A stretch of 64,000 nucleotides of DNA. Source: Algoriphagus sp. GTDB taxonomy: Bacteria; Bacteroidota; Bacteroidia; Cytophagales; Cyclobacteriaceae. The notes under the pieces were generated by a model. The model saw nothing but the letters and a program-made list of their open reading frames with translations. It was not told the origin of the DNA and searched no databases. The DNA lies in contig JAJTDZ010000003.1 in NCBI GenBank assembly GCA_021298245.1, positions 1 through 64,000 on the forward strand. Direction: 5' to 3'. Below, one piece after another: positions 25,933-34,437 of the stretch. How positions within the stretch are numbered: position 1 is the stretch's first letter; every line of letters starts with the position of its first letter. The translations under genes were made by a program, and so were the position numbers.

Positions 25933-27303
25933 ATGAAGAAAAGATTTGACGTTTACTTTCCCTGGTTGTTTACAATCAGTGATTTTTTGGCCTCGCTACT
26001 TTCTTTGGCCCTAGCAAATTTTTTCCTTCAGCGTATCCAGGTTTTGGGACAGATGCAATTTTCTGCATTTCTTCCCTTAGCTCTGCTGTGGATTTTAATT
26101 TCAATTCTTAGAAAGGATTATAAGATCGGACGTACCGATGAATACGACCAAACACTTTCTAGCCTATCTATTTCCCTACTTTGGTTTTTAGGAGCAACTG
26201 CCATTCTTTGGACTCCGCTGCAAGTGGGCAATTACCGATGGATTCAAATCGGATCCTTAGGTACGATCCTGGGGCTATTGATGGGAATATTTAGGGTGGC
26301 GGTCCACATGATGCTTCGAAAATACCGAGCTTCAGGAAATAACTACCAAAACGCAGTGATTGTAGGGAAAGGCACTACTAGCCCCAAACTGGTCGATGTG
26401 CTTAGAATTAGAAAAGATTTCGGGATTAATTTTTTGGGATATTTTGATGATCAATCCGATTGTGAACAGACCCGTGGAGGAATTGTAGAATTATTTAATC
26501 AGGCCCCAAAGTTGAATTTGGATTTGATTTACATCCATGAAAAATTAGATGCTGGCCTAGTCAAGCAAGTCATTGATTTTGCCGAGGAGCATTACATCAA
26601 GGTGAAAATGATTCCCGGACAAAGCCTTCAATTGGAAAAGAGTTTATCTTTTTCTAGGTACGGAGATTTTTTTGTCATCAATGTCAATGAAATTCCTCTT
26701 GATAGTCTACTGAATCGAATGGCAAAAAGAGTCTTTGACTTGGCTTTTGCTGGAATGGTTACCCTCTTTATTTTGACTTGGCTTATCCCTTTGGTTGGGT
26801 TTTTGATCAAACTCGAATCCAGAGGACCGATTTTCTTTATTCAGAAAAGAAATGGATTAAATAATCGGGTATTCAATTGCCTCAAGTTTAGGTCCATGAC
26901 TCCCAACGATTATGCAGACTCTTTGCAGGCAACGAAGGAAGATCCGCGAGTTACTCGAATTGGTGCTTTCTTGAGGCATACCTCTTTGGATGAAATGCCA
27001 CAGTTTTTGAATGTAATCATGGGAGATATGTCCATCGTAGGCCCACGGCCCCATACCCTTCCCATGAATGAGTCATTCAAAAATCAAATAGTACGCTACA
27101 ATGCTCGGCATAAAATCAAGCCAGGCATCACCGGTTTGGCTCAAGTAAAAGGGTATAGAGGAGAAATTGAAAACACCTTTCAAATTCGTTCACGGGTAAG
27201 GCTGGATGCTTTTTATATCAATAATTGGACCTTCCTTTTGGATATTGAGATCATGATCAAGACCGTATACGAGTTGATATTCAACCGAGAAAATGCCTAT
27301 TGA
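25933..27303 (+). CDS. Undecaprenyl-phosphate sugar phosphotransferase (WcaJ/WbaP type)
   Basis: A 456-residue membrane enzyme that starts exopolysaccharide or glycan synthesis by moving a sugar-1-phosphate onto undecaprenyl phosphate. It has about five N-terminal helices, a CoA-binding-like middle domain (residues about 130-250), then the bacterial sugar transferase domain from about residue 261: a hydrophobic hairpin, [53 protein letters not shown] and [16 protein letters not shown]. The Arg-Pro and the catalytic Asp-Glu pair are present. The gene ends 11 bp inside the next methyltransferase gene. The sugar is unknown. Confidence 0.92.
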   Translation: MKKRFDVYFPWLFTISDFLASLLSLALANFFLQRIQVLGQMQFSAFLPLALLWILISILRKDYKIGRTDEYDQTLSSLSISLLWFLGATAILWTPLQVGNYRWIQIGSLGTILGLLMGIFRVAVHMMLRKYRASGNNYQNAVIVGKGTTSPKLVDVLRIRKDFGINFLGYFDDQSDCEQTRGGIVELFNQAPKLNLDLIYIHEKLDAGLVKQVIDFAEEHYIKVKMIPGQSLQLEKSLSFSRYGDFFVINVNEIPLDSLLNRMAKRVFDLAFAGMVTLFILTWLIPLVGFLIKLESRGPIFFIQKRNGLNNRVFNCLKFRSMTPNDYADSLQATKEDPRVTRIGAFLRHTSLDEMPQFLNVIMGDMSIVGPRPHTLPMNESFKNQIVRYNARHKIKPGITGLAQVKGYRGEIENTFQIRSRVRLDAFYINNWTFLLDIEIMIKTVYELIFNRENAY

Positions 27304-28225
27304 TTCGGCCTATAGATGTAATTTTTGTCATTCCACCCAGGGTACTACTTTTTTAGCTACAGAGCGCATGCTTGGTCTCGGAGGAGCATTTTCCTACATG
27401 GCCTGTGCCTCTTGTGGATCTCTACAGCTTCTCGATGTCCCGAAGGATCTCTCCACTTATTATCCTAGTTCATATTATTCCTTCACCTCCTTACACTATT
27501 CCTCATTTTTTCGGAGAGCCTTTAAAAAGCTTCGTATGAAGGCATTTTTGAATACAGGATGGCCTTTTTTTTCGCCGCCATTTGGGGATTGGCTAAAAAA
27601 GCTCAGGCCCTCCTTTCATCAAGGAATAGCAGATGTGGGATGTGGTTCGGGCCAACTTTTGTATGAGATGAGCATCTCAGGGTTTACAGATCTGCATGGA
27701 TTTGACCCATTTTTACCGGAAACCAAGAAAATAAATTCTGGACTTAGCCTCTGGAAGTCAGACATCGCCTCCTCAGGCTTACGCTTTGACGTAATCATGA
27801 TGCATCATTCCTTCGAACACATGGATAATCCCAGGCTTGTGCTTCGAGATGCCTTCGATGCCTTACATCCTGGAGGAATACTTCTTGTCCGATGCCCGGT
27901 GACAGATGCTCTGGTCTGGAAAGAAAAAGGCCCTTTATGGGTGCAGTTAGATGCTCCAAGGCACTTACATATTCCCAGCACGAATGGGTTTCAACTGGCG
28001 GCAAAAGAAATAGGCTTTGCCATCAAGGAGATAATTTTCGACTCTACCAGTTTTCAATTTTGGGGAACAAGCCTTTATGAGCGTGGAGAGGTTTTGGATA
28101 GAAGGAAAATCAAGAGCTATTTTTCCGCTCAAGAGCTAGCTACATGGGAAGAAAAAGCCAAGCGGTACAATCAATCCGGAGAAGGAGATCAGGCCTGTTT
28201 TTATTGTCAAAAGCCCAAAATATAA
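27293..28225 (+). CDS. SAM-dependent methyltransferase with N-terminal zinc ribbon
   Basis: A 310-residue protein. An N-terminal zinc-ribbon-like CxxC...CxxC (CNFC at about residues 9-12, CASCG at 38-42) precedes a Rossmann methyltransferase domain: IADVGCGSGQLLYEMS (motif I, about residue 111), FDVIMMHHSFEHMDNP (motif IV) and GGILLVRCPV. This layout is typical of sugar-modifying class I methyltransferases. It overlaps the sugar-transferase gene by 11 bp and is followed 6 bp later by a 2H-phosphoesterase gene; a role in the same glycan is plausible but not proven. Confidence 0.8.
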   Translation: MPIDSAYRCNFCHSTQGTTFLATERMLGLGGAFSYMACASCGSLQLLDVPKDLSTYYPSSYYSFTSLHYSSFFRRAFKKLRMKAFLNTGWPFFSPPFGDWLKKLRPSFHQGIADVGCGSGQLLYEMSISGFTDLHGFDPFLPETKKINSGLSLWKSDIASSGLRFDVIMMHHSFEHMDNPRLVLRDAFDALHPGGILLVRCPVTDALVWKEKGPLWVQLDAPRHLHIPSTNGFQLAAKEIGFAIKEIIFDSTSFQFWGTSLYERGEVLDRRKIKSYFSAQELATWEEKAKRYNQSGEGDQACFYCQKPKI

Positions 28226-28231
28226 GCAGTC

Positions 28232-28789
28232 ATGAAGCAAATGGGAAAATACTATTTGGCCCTACTTCCCCCTGATCCCATTGAGCAAGAAATAAGAGCG
28301 ATCAAGGAACTTCTAAAAACCAAGTTTAACGTCAAATATGCCTTGAATTCTCCCTCCCATGTTACCCTTAAAATGCCTTTTAGTTACCAAGAATCTAAAG
28401 AGGAGTTCTTGGTAAAGCAGTTGACCTCTTTCCTTCATACCTATACTCCTTTTTCCTTGAAAATTTCGGGACTTGGACACTTTGGAAAGCGAGTAATTTT
28501 TCATCCCATACTTCTTTCCGAACCACTTTCGGCGCTTCAAGCGGCATTAGGTGCGTATTGTAAAAAATCCTTGCATCTTCCCTTGGAGTTAAGTGATCAA
28601 AATTTCCAGGCTCACCTTACCTTGGCCTACAAGGACCTCAAAAAAGACACCTTTCTGGAGGTCTTAGCCTTGGCCAATGCCTATCCTGTAGAAGCTGAAT
28701 TTGACGTTGAACAGCTTTCCTTGATGAAAAGAACGAAGGGGCGTTGGAATATCCAAGCTCACCTTCCTTTGGGTAATCCTCCTGCCTAG
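28232..28789 (+). CDS. 2H phosphoesterase, LigT/2'-5' RNA ligase-like
   Basis: A 185-residue protein of the 2H phosphoesterase superfamily. Two HxT motifs, HVTLKMP (about residue 42) and HLTLAYK (about 128), sit in symmetric positions and form the active site; a bilobal LigT-like fold is expected. Members cleave or form 2'-5' or cyclic phosphodiester bonds in RNA or nucleotides, e.g. 2',3'-cyclic phosphate. The actual substrate is unknown. The start at the ATG 28232 is 7 bp after the preceding stop, so it may be translated with it. Confidence 0.82.
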   Translation: MKQMGKYYLALLPPDPIEQEIRAIKELLKTKFNVKYALNSPSHVTLKMPFSYQESKEEFLVKQLTSFLHTYTPFSLKISGLGHFGKRVIFHPILLSEPLSALQAALGAYCKKSLHLPLELSDQNFQAHLTLAYKDLKKDTFLEVLALANAYPVEAEFDVEQLSLMKRTKGRWNIQAHLPLGNPPA

Positions 28790-28908
28790 ACTTAGTCAAT
28801 TAGAAAATGAAGTTTTAGTGTACCTGTATCCTGCTATTCTGTACGATTTTCTTTGCAAACGAAACATTTTGCCCCTAAATCCTGATTTAATTGTATAGCA
28901 TGGTCCCC

Positions 28909-30372
28909 ATGAAAAAAGCACTTGTAGTAGGTTCAGGAATCGCAGGAATCGCAGCTTCCATTCGGCTTGCGGTAAAAGGATATCAGGTGGAAGTATTTGA
29001 AGCCAACGCCTATCCTGGAGGAAAACTTTCACAAATCGAATTATCGGGGTATAGGTTTGATGCAGGGCCTTCTTTATTTACCCTTCCGGAGCAAGTGGAA
29101 GAATTATTTCAATTGGCAGGAGAAGATCCAAGCAAGCATTTTGACTACGAAAAGTTGGAAGTGGCTTGTCATTATTTTTGGGAAGATGGAATCCACCTAA
29201 AAGCCTATGCAGAACCTCATCGTTTTGCCGATGAGGTAGAAGACCTTTTGGGTGAGCCCAGGGACCGTGTTCTGCAGGCAATGAAGCAATCTGCCTTTCT
29301 TTACCGGTACTTAGCTCCTTTGTTTATGCACAAGTCCTTGCACAAATGGCAGACCTGGGTAGGGCCTAAAGCGCTTTCAGCCTATCTCAAGCTAGGAAAA
29401 TTGGGTATTTTTTCCACGATGAATAAGGAAAACGAACGCCTATTTTCACATCCAAAATTGGTGCAATTATTTAACCGCTATGCCACGTACAACGGTTCCA
29501 ATCCCTACCAAACCCCTGCTACCCTCAATATCATCCCGCATCTAGAATATAATATTGGAGCCTTTTTTCCTAAAAAAGGGATGCATGATATCACCCAGAG
29601 CTTGTATTCCCTATCCTGCAGACTTGGAGTTCAGTATCATTTCGATTCCCCAGTGCAAGAAGTTTTGGTAGAAAAAGGTAGGGCCGTGGGGCTGCTGGTG
29701 CATGGTAAAAAGGTAGAAGGACAGGTGGTAGTTAATAATATGGACATGGTCAATGCCTACAAAACCATTTTAAAGAAACAACCTCAGCCTAAAAAATTAC
29801 TTCATCAGCCTAAGTCCAGTTCGGCCTTGATTTTTTATTGGGGAATTTCTCAGCAATTTTCCCAGCTCGGATTACACAATATCTTTTTTTCGGAAGACTA
29901 TGCTTCTGAATTTGACCATATCTTCAGCAAAGGGAGTATCGTTTCCGATCCCACGGTGTACCTCAATATCACCTCTGTTTGTAAGCAGGATGATGCCCCA
30001 CAGGGATGCATGAATTGGTTTACCATGATCAATGTTCCCAACAATCAGGGCCAAGACTGGGATGTGCTGATTGCTACAGCTAGAAAGAATATTTTACAAA
30101 AGTTGAGCCGTATCCTGAAAACGGACATCGCTCCCTTGATTCAGGTAGAAGAAATCCTGGATCCCAGGAGTATTGAGTCCAAAACTTCTTCTGCTTTGGG
30201 AGCTTTGTATGGCAACAGTTCTAACACGCGATTTGCAGCATTTCTTAGGCATCCCAATTTTTCCTCCACCATTCAAAACCTCTACTTCTGTGGAGGATCC
30301 GTACATCCTGGGGGAGGAATACCCTTGGCCTTGCTTTCTGCCAAAATCATGTCCGAAATGGTGCCCAAATAA
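28909..30372 (+). CDS. crtD: Carotenoid desaturase, CrtI/CrtD family
   Basis: A 487-residue flavin-type phytoene desaturase family enzyme, acting on carotenoid end groups or the polyene. ALVVGSGIAGIAASIRLA is the FAD motif, then YPGGKLSQIELSGYRFDAGPSLFTLP is the usual region after it (given as YPGGKLSQ and FDAGPSLFT). The C-terminal end has FCGGSVHPGGGIPLALLSAKIM, the CrtI signature. In Cytophagales such genes often encode the 3,4-desaturase CrtD of the flexixanthin/saproxanthin route, but this cannot be separated from other CrtI paralogues by eye. No other carotenoid gene is present here. The ATG at 28909 is preferred to 28900 and 28891. Confidence 0.82.
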   Translation: MKKALVVGSGIAGIAASIRLAVKGYQVEVFEANAYPGGKLSQIELSGYRFDAGPSLFTLPEQVEELFQLAGEDPSKHFDYEKLEVACHYFWEDGIHLKAYAEPHRFADEVEDLLGEPRDRVLQAMKQSAFLYRYLAPLFMHKSLHKWQTWVGPKALSAYLKLGKLGIFSTMNKENERLFSHPKLVQLFNRYATYNGSNPYQTPATLNIIPHLEYNIGAFFPKKGMHDITQSLYSLSCRLGVQYHFDSPVQEVLVEKGRAVGLLVHGKKVEGQVVVNNMDMVNAYKTILKKQPQPKKLLHQPKSSSALIFYWGISQQFSQLGLHNIFFSEDYASEFDHIFSKGSIVSDPTVYLNITSVCKQDDAPQGCMNWFTMINVPNNQGQDWDVLIATARKNILQKLSRILKTDIAPLIQVEEILDPRSIESKTSSALGALYGNSSNTRFAAFLRHPNFSSTIQNLYFCGGSVHPGGGIPLALLSAKIMSEMVPK

Positions 30373-30404
30373 AAAATTGCATCCCAGTCCAAGGAAACTT
30401 CAAC

Positions 30405-30440
30405 AAAAAAAGGCCCGGGAGAAATCCTGGGCCTTTTCTT
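30405..30440. terminator. Bidirectional terminator between carotenoid desaturase and ndk
   Basis: AAAGGCCCGGGA and TCCTGGGCCTTT pair around AGAA-like loop bases, flanked by A and T tracts. It lies between the convergent genes ending at 30372 and 30453. Confidence 0.85.
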
Positions 30441-30452
30441 CAATAACTACCA

Positions 30453-30875
30453 TTAGCGAACTCTTTCTGCTTGATTAAAGAAAAAATTGCCCTCAATGGC
30501 AGCATTTTCATCAGAGTCTGATCCGTGCACGGCATTGGCCTCTATGGATTTTGCGAATATTTTGCGGATGGTGCCTTCTGCAGCTTGAGCAGGATTGGTG
30601 GCACCAATGAGCGTGCGAAAATCTTCCACTGCATTTGCTTTTTCCAATATGGCAGCAACAATTGGTCCTGAAGACATGTAGGTACACAAATCCTTATAAA
30701 AAGGCCTTTCGCTGTGTACAGCATAAAATTTACCGGCCAATTCTGGAGTCAATCGGGTAGCTTTCATTGCTACTATATTGAAGCCTGCCGCCTCAATCAT
30801 CTTGAAAATTGCGCCAGTGTTGCCTGCCTCAAAAGCATCTGGCTTAATCATGGTGAATGTTCTATTTCCTGCCAT
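30453..30875 (-). CDS. ndk: Nucleoside diphosphate kinase
   Basis: Ndk equalises nucleoside di- and triphosphate pools through a phosphohistidine intermediate. The 140-residue protein begins [21 protein letters not shown] and contains the active-site block [15 protein letters not shown], where the His in VHGSD is the phosphorylated residue. Length and motifs are standard for bacterial Ndk. The start ATG is 33 bp downstream of a clear -7 element. It is divergent from nrnA with about 183 bp between them. Confidence 0.96.
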   Translation of the reverse strand: MAGNRTFTMIKPDAFEAGNTGAIFKMIEAAGFNIVAMKATRLTPELAGKFYAVHSERPFYKDLCTYMSSGPIVAAILEKANAVEDFRTLIGATNPAQAAEGTIRKIFAKSIEANAVHGSDSDENAAIEGNFFFNQAERVR

Positions 30876-30907
30876 AGGATTGGAGTTTCATTGGTTTATT
30901 TCGGGTG

Positions 30908-30915
30908 CAAAAGTA
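30908..30915 (-). promoter_or_regulatory. -7 promoter element upstream of ndk
   Basis: On the minus strand this reads TACTTTTG, matching TAnnTTTG, 33 bp before the ndk start codon. No convincing -33 box at the expected spacing was found. Confidence 0.35.
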
Positions 30916-31058
30916 GGTCTTTTTGAATCAATATTTTCTATGGATCAAATAAATCTCTGCTAGCCCCTTCAGTATCAATGTCTTCCTGCTTTGGGAATTG
31001 TCTAAAATTTGCTGACCTTTGCTGCCTTTGGAGCCAATTGTGCAGCTGAATCGAATAA

Positions 31059-32093
31059 ATGAAAGATTTAGGTACCTTTAAAAAAGAACTTTCCTCTGCT
31101 AGGAAAATAGTCATAACCACTCATGTAAAGCCAGATGCTGATGCGCTTGGCTCCTCCTTGGGACTTTACAATTACCTTATTCGAAAGGGGCATGAGGTTA
31201 ACGTCATTACACCTTCTGACTACCCTTATTTTTTGACTTGGATGAAAGGGAATGATGAGGTTTTGGATTTTTCTTCCCATACAGATAGGGAAAAAGCACT
31301 AGCCAAGCTAGCGACTGCAGAAATCATCTTTTGTTTGGATTTTTCTGCCCTAGATCGAGTAAATGCCATAGGCGATTTGATTCGGAAGTCCGATGCGTAC
31401 GTTGTCAATATCGATCATCACCAAGACCCTGAGGACTTTGCCGACTTCAGGCTTTGGAGTACAAGTGCTGCGGCTACTTGCGAACTCGTCTACGAGTTGA
31501 TCGTGGCCCTGGGAGACAAGGCCTTGATCGATAAAGCTATCGCTTCTTGCTTGTATGCAGGAATTATGACCGACACCGGGGGCTTCCGTCATCCCAATAC
31601 CACTAAAAATGTACACTTAGTAGTGGCAGAATTGTTGGAGGCTGGGGCGGATTCCGCCAAAATTTCCAATTTGATTTACGACTCTAACTCCATCAATAGA
31701 CTCAAATTTATTGGATTTGCGATTACCCGTAGGTTGGTAATTCTAAAGGATTTACATACTGCTTATTTTATTATCAGTAAAAAAGATCTTAAAAAATATC
31801 AAAGCCAAACTGGGGATACGGAAGGATTGGTAAATTATGCCTTATCTTTGGAAGGAATAAAGTTGGCTGCTTTATTTTCCGAGCGTGAGGATGGCATCAA
31901 AATTTCGTTTCGTTCTAGCGTGGAAGTACCTGTAAATAAATTCGCGGCGGACCACTTTCAAGGAGGAGGTCACGTGAATGCAGCCGGTGGTAAATCTTCT
32001 TTGAGCTTAAAGAAAACCGTGGAGCGATTCGAATCCTTGGTACAGGACCATCAAGAAGCTCTTTTCCACGCTCAAGCAGAACCCATTCATTAA
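31059..32093 (+). CDS. nrnA: DHH-family phosphoesterase, NrnA-like nanoRNase/pAp phosphatase
   Basis: A 344-residue protein of the DHH/DHHA1 family that degrades short RNA oligonucleotides and/or hydrolyses 3'-phosphoadenosine 5'-phosphate. The DHH part holds ITTHVKPDADALGSSLG (metal-binding), NIDHHQDPEDFA and GIMTDTGGFRHPNT; the DHHA1 part ends with GGGHVNAAGGKS, the substrate-binding glycine cluster. The protein is close to the size of Bacillus NrnA (313). It is 14 bp upstream of a gene run for three FKBP lipoproteins, an arrangement that in gliding Bacteroidota I associate with gldI. Confidence 0.92.
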   Translation: MKDLGTFKKELSSARKIVITTHVKPDADALGSSLGLYNYLIRKGHEVNVITPSDYPYFLTWMKGNDEVLDFSSHTDREKALAKLATAEIIFCLDFSALDRVNAIGDLIRKSDAYVVNIDHHQDPEDFADFRLWSTSAAATCELVYELIVALGDKALIDKAIASCLYAGIMTDTGGFRHPNTTKNVHLVVAELLEAGADSAKISNLIYDSNSINRLKFIGFAITRRLVILKDLHTAYFIISKKDLKKYQSQTGDTEGLVNYALSLEGIKLAALFSEREDGIKISFRSSVEVPVNKFAADHFQGGGHVNAAGGKSSLSLKKTVERFESLVQDHQEALFHAQAEPIH

Positions 32094-32107
32094 TCTAAAC
32101 ACCTTAC

Positions 32108-33061
32108 ATGTTGAAAATCATCCACTCTTTTATGAAAAATTATAAATCTCTTTTACTTGTATTTGCCTTGATTACTGGGGTGAGCACGCTTTCTTCTTGT
32201 CAAAAAACCAAGGTCACCGAAAAGGATGCTATAGAATATACCTATATCAAGGAGGGTACTGAAAAGCCAACCAAGGACCAATTTATTTTATTCAATTTGG
32301 AAGTTTTTGACTCAAATGATTCTTTAATTATTTCAAGTATAAAAGACCCAGTACCTCAATTTATGCCTGGAAATGATTCAATAAGTGCGCAAAGTGGCAT
32401 TGAGGAGATATTATTTGGTTTAAGAAAAGGAGATTCAATTACCTTCCAAATACCGGCCAAATTTATTTTCGGTGAAGTTCCACCTGAAGGAATTCAAGCA
32501 GATCAACAACTAAAAGTATTTTTAGGTGCATTTGATATAAAGTCTCAACAAGAGATGGAGGTTTTTATTGAAGGAGCTAGGCAAAAAGAATTTCAAGAAG
32601 CAGCTGAAAAAGCAAAGGCCTTGATGGTGGAAGAGTCCAAGACCATCGAAGCTTACTTAGCGAAGAATAACTTGAAAGCAAAAAAGACACAAAGTGGACT
32701 TTATTACGTGATTGAAAAAGAAGGAACGGGTGATTCCACTACTCAAGGGTCAACAATGTATGTTAACTATGCCGGTTATCTACTTGATGGAACTATGTTT
32801 GATACTTCTTGGCCGGACCTAGCTAAAGCAAAGAATAAATTTATTGAAGGGCGTCCTTATGGCCCATTAGATGTTAATGTAGGCATAGGTCAAGTTATTC
32901 CAGGATGGGACGAGGGCTTGATGCTATTGAAAAAAGGATCCAAAGCCAAGTTTATCATTCCATCTCCATTGGGTTATGGAGAGCTTGGAGAACCTAGAGC
33001 AGAAATTCCTTCGAACGCTATTCTCGTATTTGACGTAGAAGTCACAGATGTAAAAAAATAA
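32108..33061 (+). CDS. FKBP-type peptidyl-prolyl isomerase lipoprotein, GldI-like (two FKBP-like domains)
   Basis: A 317-residue exported lipoprotein with lipobox TLSSC (Cys31). It has two FKBP-like regions: the first (about residues 45-155) is degraded, with few of the aromatic active-site residues; the second (about residues 205-315) is complete, including YVNYAGYLLDGTMFDTSW, GIGQVIPGWDEGLMLLKKGSKAKFIIPSPLGYGE in short (both parts separately visible) and FDVEVTDVKK. It would speed proline isomerisation in exported proteins. In Flavobacterium the gliding lipoprotein GldI has this type and a similar position after an NrnA gene. ATG 32108 or 32132 could be the start. Confidence 0.85.
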   Translation: MLKIIHSFMKNYKSLLLVFALITGVSTLSSCQKTKVTEKDAIEYTYIKEGTEKPTKDQFILFNLEVFDSNDSLIISSIKDPVPQFMPGNDSISAQSGIEEILFGLRKGDSITFQIPAKFIFGEVPPEGIQADQQLKVFLGAFDIKSQQEMEVFIEGARQKEFQEAAEKAKALMVEESKTIEAYLAKNNLKAKKTQSGLYYVIEKEGTGDSTTQGSTMYVNYAGYLLDGTMFDTSWPDLAKAKNKFIEGRPYGPLDVNVGIGQVIPGWDEGLMLLKKGSKAKFIIPSPLGYGELGEPRAEIPSNAILVFDVEVTDVKK

Positions 33062-33092
33062 ACGAGCCCCTTAACCTACTTATTTAAAATCT

Positions 33093-33659
33093 ATGGCTAT
33101 GAAATCCAATGGTTTTGCAGCAATCGCCTTACTTGTTGGGCTGTTTTCTTTGGTTTCTTGTATTGATCCCGATCAAACTCAGGAGGTAATCTTGGAGAAA
33201 GATAAAGAAGCCATAGAAAAATTTCTACAAGAAAATCCCATCTCGTCTGTAAAAGAATACAGCGAACCCATAGAAGGTTTTTATATGTTTTGGCAAGTAT
33301 CTACCAAAGAAGCTAGGAATAGTATTTCCCGAGGGGATACCGTTACCGTCAATTACACCGGTAAGACCTTAGACAAGAAAATTTTCGATACCTCATTTGA
33401 GCAAGTAGCCAAAGACAATGGGATTTTTAATTCCACAAGAAAATACCAGCCCTTACGCTATGCTATTGGGTATGGATTTACCATATCAGGATTTGAATTT
33501 GCACTTTCCATGATGCATCCTGGAGAAAAGGCTACGGTGATCTTTCCTTCACGATTGGGGTATGGGTCTCAGGCAAATGGGTCTATCCCTCCTAATTCTC
33601 CTTTGATATTTGAGCTTGACTTACTTCAAGTGGCCAAGGGGCCTAATTTGAATCCATGA
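33093..33659 (+). CDS. FKBP-type peptidyl-prolyl isomerase lipoprotein
   Basis: A 188-residue lipoprotein with lipobox SLVSC (Cys23) and a single FKBP domain: TVTVNYTGKTLDKKIFDTSFE, IGYGFTISGFEFALSMMHPGEKATV in short, and PPNSPLIFELDLLQV. The Trp found in the classic active-site pocket (GW) is Phe here (SGFEFAL), so isomerase activity may be weak. Its N-terminal part differs from its two neighbours. It lies 31 bp downstream of the first FKBP gene and overlaps the next by 4 bp (ATGA). Confidence 0.85.
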   Translation: MAMKSNGFAAIALLVGLFSLVSCIDPDQTQEVILEKDKEAIEKFLQENPISSVKEYSEPIEGFYMFWQVSTKEARNSISRGDTVTVNYTGKTLDKKIFDTSFEQVAKDNGIFNSTRKYQPLRYAIGYGFTISGFEFALSMMHPGEKATVIFPSRLGYGSQANGSIPPNSPLIFELDLLQVAKGPNLNP

Positions 33660-34207
33660 TGCGTAACTATTTACTATTTGCCCTTTTTTTAGTACTCACT
33701 TTGAGTTCTTGTGAGGCGCCCAATCCATTTGACCAAGGTCCTGCCTACGATTATGAAGGTAATTTGGCGATAGATAGAAAGAAGATTGCAGCGTATTTAG
33801 ACACGGCAAAAATTGATAGTATCTATCGAATACACGACCCAAGTGGAGTAGTGATCATTGTTCAAAAAGAGGGCGTAGGTACCCGACCTTCTTCCAATAC
33901 GGTGGTTTATACCGATTATATAGGTAAGGTAATGCAAGGAGGTACCGTGTTTGACACTTCCTACGAGTCTATTGCCCGTGCAAACAATATTTTTGTTGAA
34001 GGAAGGGTGTATAAGCCTTTTAGTTTTGTAGTAGGGGCGTCCAGTGTGGTCACAGGATGGGATTTTGCCTTTAGAAGGCTGAGGCCTTTATCCAAGGCTG
34101 TCTTGGTCATTCCTTCTCCTTTGGGTTACCAAAGTCAAAAAAGCAATCCTAAAATTCCAGAAAACTCCGTCTTGGTTTTCCAAATTGACTTTTTAGGAAT
34201 AGATTAA
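33656..34207 (+). CDS. FKBP-type peptidyl-prolyl isomerase lipoprotein
   Basis: A 183-residue lipoprotein with lipobox LTLSSC (Cys19) and one FKBP domain: TVVYTDYIGKVMQGGTVFDTSYE, VVGASSVVTGWDFAFRRLRPLSK (parts TGWDFAFRRL carry the conserved Trp) and PENSVLVFQIDFLGID. It is the last of three tandem FKBP lipoprotein genes and ends 6 bp before a terminator. The three proteins have different leader regions and spacer segments, which suggests they are not simple redundant copies. Confidence 0.85.
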   Translation: MMRNYLLFALFLVLTLSSCEAPNPFDQGPAYDYEGNLAIDRKKIAAYLDTAKIDSIYRIHDPSGVVIIVQKEGVGTRPSSNTVVYTDYIGKVMQGGTVFDTSYESIARANNIFVEGRVYKPFSFVVGASSVVTGWDFAFRRLRPLSKAVLVIPSPLGYQSQKSNPKIPENSVLVFQIDFLGID

Positions 34208-34212
34208 TATAT

Positions 34213-34237
34213 AAGGGCCGAGAGGCCCTTTTTTTAT
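34213..34237 (+). terminator. Intrinsic terminator after the FKBP genes
   Basis: AAGGGCC and GGCCCTT pair around GAGA and are followed by TTTTTTT. It lies 6 bp after the third FKBP stop. Confidence 0.88.
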
Positions 34238-34249
34238 TCCTTTCCCATT

Positions 34250-34337
34250 AATGAGCTGAAATGTATGATTGTCTAGGCAAAAGACCTTTGCCTTTTCAAT
34301 GAGCTCATTTTTTTCAAGAGGTGCACTCTTTTGCCTA
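34250..34337 (+). promoter_or_regulatory. Candidate structured leader with alternative hairpins
   Basis: AATGAGCT occurs at 34250-34257 and again at 34298-34305, where it is half of the perfect palindrome AATGAGCTCATT. AGCTCATT (34302-34309) can pair with the first copy and is followed by a run of seven T. Inside, AGGCAAA (34275-34281) pairs with TTTGCCT (34287-34293), but TAGGCAAAAGA (34274-34284) also pairs perfectly with TCTTTTGCCTA (34327-34337), so the two states exclude each other. The block lies 100 bp before the dehydrogenase gene at 34438. It could be an attenuator, a second terminator, or an operator. Confidence 0.4.
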
Positions 34338-34437
34338 CAAAAATCTTGTTAACTTGGGTGTAAGAAATAGCAGTCCATGAGTTGGCCATAAGACCTTTCC
34401 ACAGTTAAGAGATTTAAACCCAAACCCTAAAATTTTT

